Source: a virus. From it: a stretch of DNA of 29,624 nt. Below are positions 28,801 through 29,624 of the stretch, one piece after another. The position numbers and the translations under genes are program-made. The notes below the pieces were generated by a model. It was not told where the DNA came from. It worked only from the letters and a program-made list of their open reading frames with translations, and did not search any database. The stretch lies in the IMG/VR virus record IMGVR_UViG_3300030106_003149, positions 1-29,624 of that record. One strand, given 5' to 3'. Numbering within the stretch: position 1 is the stretch's first letter; each line of letters starts with the position of its first letter.

Positions 28801-29624
28801 CTCAATGCCGTTAATTGACCACCGCCGTCGTTTTCTAGGACGTAGAAGTTGTGCGAACCTCTAGTGCTGCCATCAGCACCCCGCGCCCAGTAGCGCGCTG
28901 CCCCTGAGTAGTAATCAATAAGTACTGAGCTAGTGCCAGATGCGGGGGATGAAATATTGCCCAGAATTTGCAATCCGCCGCCGCTAATATCTACCTTTTG
29001 CGCGGGAGACGCTGTGCCTACCCCTACGTTTGTGGACGTAAGCGTCAGCGGACCTGACGTGATGCCTCCGCTGGTCGCAGGCCCGACATGAATAACGTCT
29101 GAGCTTCCGCCCCGAGCAATGCCGCCAATCCAGTTATCTGCATCGTTGTTTGGGAAGAGAAGCCCGTTTTTGCCGATGTATGCTTGGTTCTGTCCAGCAA
29201 AATTGCTGGCGGTGTTGGGGAACGCAGAGACATCGACCGCCAACGCTACCGAGCCGCCGTTGTTATCGGGAGCGCCAATCATGATGCTGCGATACGAGCT
29301 ACTGTAGCCGTTCACTTTGAGCTGTGCGGCGGCATAGGTTCCGACTTTGAAAATCCCGGCGGCATCGACGTTACCGGCAAATGAGGCGTCCTGCGTATCT
29401 TCCAGCGTCAGCGCAAGGGTCGCATCTGTATAAAAGAAAAGCTTACTGGCAGCGTTAGAACCGCTGATTCTTTCTCCGTAGTCTCCAAAGCCCAGCCAAT
29501 TCGTGCTAGTCACGCTCAGATTCGGGACTGTCAGATTGCCCGTCATGGTATCGCCCGATAGCGAAACCGATTCGGTGTCAGCAGCCGACGCGATGTCATC
29601 TAAAGCTGCCGCAACAAGCCGTGA
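25812..29624 (-). CDS. Tail fibre/spike with C-terminal S74 intramolecular chaperone (5' end outside window)
   Basis: The frame stays open to the right edge, so the first methionine in the window (29546) is probably internal: the preceding residues read SLSGDTMTGNLTV, a common fibre motif. About 1270 residues are visible. Most consist of recurring short beta modules: ALTLD..S..ATFAG-type segments alternating with VGIGT.xP....V..-type segments, as in trimeric fibre shafts. The last 100 residues (about 25815-26117) are an S74 chaperone-of-endosialidase domain: SSDIRLKEDI, LRGVTFKFKE, GLIAQEVQEVLPE and a terminal coiled coil EAIKEQQTHIDALMKRVEELE. In the family, the domain trimerises the fibre and cuts itself off at the Ser just before Asp-x-Arg-x-Lys, here around 26109-26117. 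It is the first minus-strand gene seen. Confidence 0.9.
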   Translation of the reverse strand, partial: SRLVAAALDDIASAADTESVSLSGDTMTGNLTVPNLSVTSTNWLGFGDYGERISGSNAASKLFFYTDATLALTLEDTQDASFAGNVDAAGIFKVGTYAAAQLKVNGYSSSYRSIMIGAPDNNGGSVALAVDVSAFPNTASNFAGQNQAYIGKNGLLFPNNDADNWIGGIARGGSSDVIHVGPATSGGITSGPLTLTSTNVGVGTASPAQKVDISGGGLQILGNISSPASGTSSVLIDYYSGAARYWARGADGSTRGSHNFYVLENDGGGQLTALSLDSSADATFVGHVKLPDSKYLKLGADGDFIFYHDGTSNYIQAVKQDSDIIFRGNDGGTNANFLTLDTSAAGHATFTSGAQFGGAVGIGNASVAGVGLRIQENSTTNVADFRNSNSGGYGLYVGGGSSNGEYALKVADYQLNALFTIIGNGKVGIGTASPGSIVEVAGASPVVEINATSGSPELQFSDGGADEFSIMYDTGANGLKFIEGGVGTRMFIQDATGSVGIGNTAPGDYSFDTGPELVVGSGSNNAHVTVLSADDGTGYYAFADGTSGTEKYAGLIEYSHVNNSMRFRTGGVDHMRITSGGDVTIGSGNNVGTAGTLDLSVGSTNYTGGLTLWSPSASAHSVSFGDGYTGTDRYRGFLQYSHIDDSLAFGTASVEKARIDSSGRLLVGYTTSVSSGFGTTPAIQIEGTDASNSALSLTRNANSAYGGYLILGKSRGTSKGSNTIVQDGDRIGHIVFAGADGGNRYPATAMIRSQVNGAPGTDDMPGSLIFSTTQDGNQDPTDALTINASQNATFAGTLDVNGANNSNFYALEMERSGSGTSPDIWGTSSKLILGAGSSNPVMTIEPTEVGIGTTAPESTLHLETGSSPTLTIKDTTNNCKLLAYSQDSESIVGTYSNHNLGLFSNSTRAVTIDTSQNVQFANLITGGFGATTTSGTLDYDHVTNSRPGMGYTLLQGGDTNGPELQDGLASSGGGAYYYNMNFEYSSKNGSGSLTQIAIPYFRGASGSYNKSALSLRTRYTGTWGEWQRYLYLDVASRTAEVDGALLVRDDTSGSYGRLEVGGEAGAYIDLSRPDSDDFDMRFETTGTENFIYGKGNYIRITPTEGSGSGALELFGKLKYYTTDDQVQYWVAYTHTDDTFRFNKNNSGNDEWMINGDGDVSIRGDLTESASSSDIRLKEDISVIPDAIEKIKSLRGVTFKFKESGKAGTGLIAQEVQEVLPEVVYTAPALKEGDDFLALRYGNTVGLLVEAIKEQQTHIDALMKRVEELEK

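Noticed and set aside
25812-29624. Possible diversity-generating retroelement acting on the tail fibre
   Set aside because: No reverse transcriptase gene or template repeat is visible in the window, and the fibre ends in an S74 domain, not a C-type lectin variable region.

Overview
The window looks like about half of the genome of a temperate tailed phage (Caudoviricetes), most likely podovirus-like, infecting a Gram-negative proteobacterium. The signs are a recombination cassette with a tyrosine integrase on the plus strand, and a long, tightly coupled minus-strand block of virion genes. That block has no tape-measure or sheath gene but has several ejection-type proteins and a 2604-residue giant polyvalent protein. 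Domain families such as the S74 chaperone fibre and the DUF7936-like and DUF6447-like small proteins recall marine phages. The exact host cannot be read from the sequence. Terminase, portal, capsid, repressor and an obvious endolysin are not in the window and probably lie beyond its edges.

Left part (1-5150, plus strand): the tail of an unidentified gene and an unidentified 266-residue protein, then an AT-rich promoter region (992-1093). This is followed by an operon of overlapping genes: a Sak3/DUF1071-like single-strand annealing protein, a YqaJ/lambda-type exonuclease, several small phage proteins (one with an SSB-like acidic C-terminus), a ribbon-helix-helix protein and an integrase. The annealing protein, exonuclease and putative ssDNA-binding protein would act together in Red-type recombination or replication.

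Centre (5151-6491): a 430-base non-coding region carries two blocks of 26-27-base tandem repeats built around a TGGAAC-A-GTTCCA dyad, flanking a short tRNA T-loop-like sequence. It sits directly behind the integrase and is the best candidate for attP with its arm sites, or an iteron origin/operator array. It is followed by three small plus-strand genes, the last a putative PD-(D/E)XK nuclease that meets the minus-strand block tail to tail. Phage genes continue on both sides of the putative attP, so the sequence is probably the free or circular phage form, not a prophage integrated at this site.

Right part (6476-29624, minus strand; transcription runs from right to left): an S74-chaperone tail fibre (cut by the window edge), DUF7936-like, small membrane protein, DUF6447-like, 3TM-type holin-like, a 549-residue structural protein, a J-like fibre with four carbohydrate-binding-like modules, tail assembly chaperone, GNAT-like protein, four ejection/internal-virion candidates, the giant protein with an HEXXH motif and an LPD38-like region, and three small coupled genes. 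Most junctions overlap by 4 bases or so.

The most unusual observation is a 73-codon reading frame (12806-13027) nested in another frame inside a low-complexity linker of the giant gene. Its third-position GC is about 86 percent by hand count, and the encoded protein looks natural, which suggests an overprinted or inserted gene.
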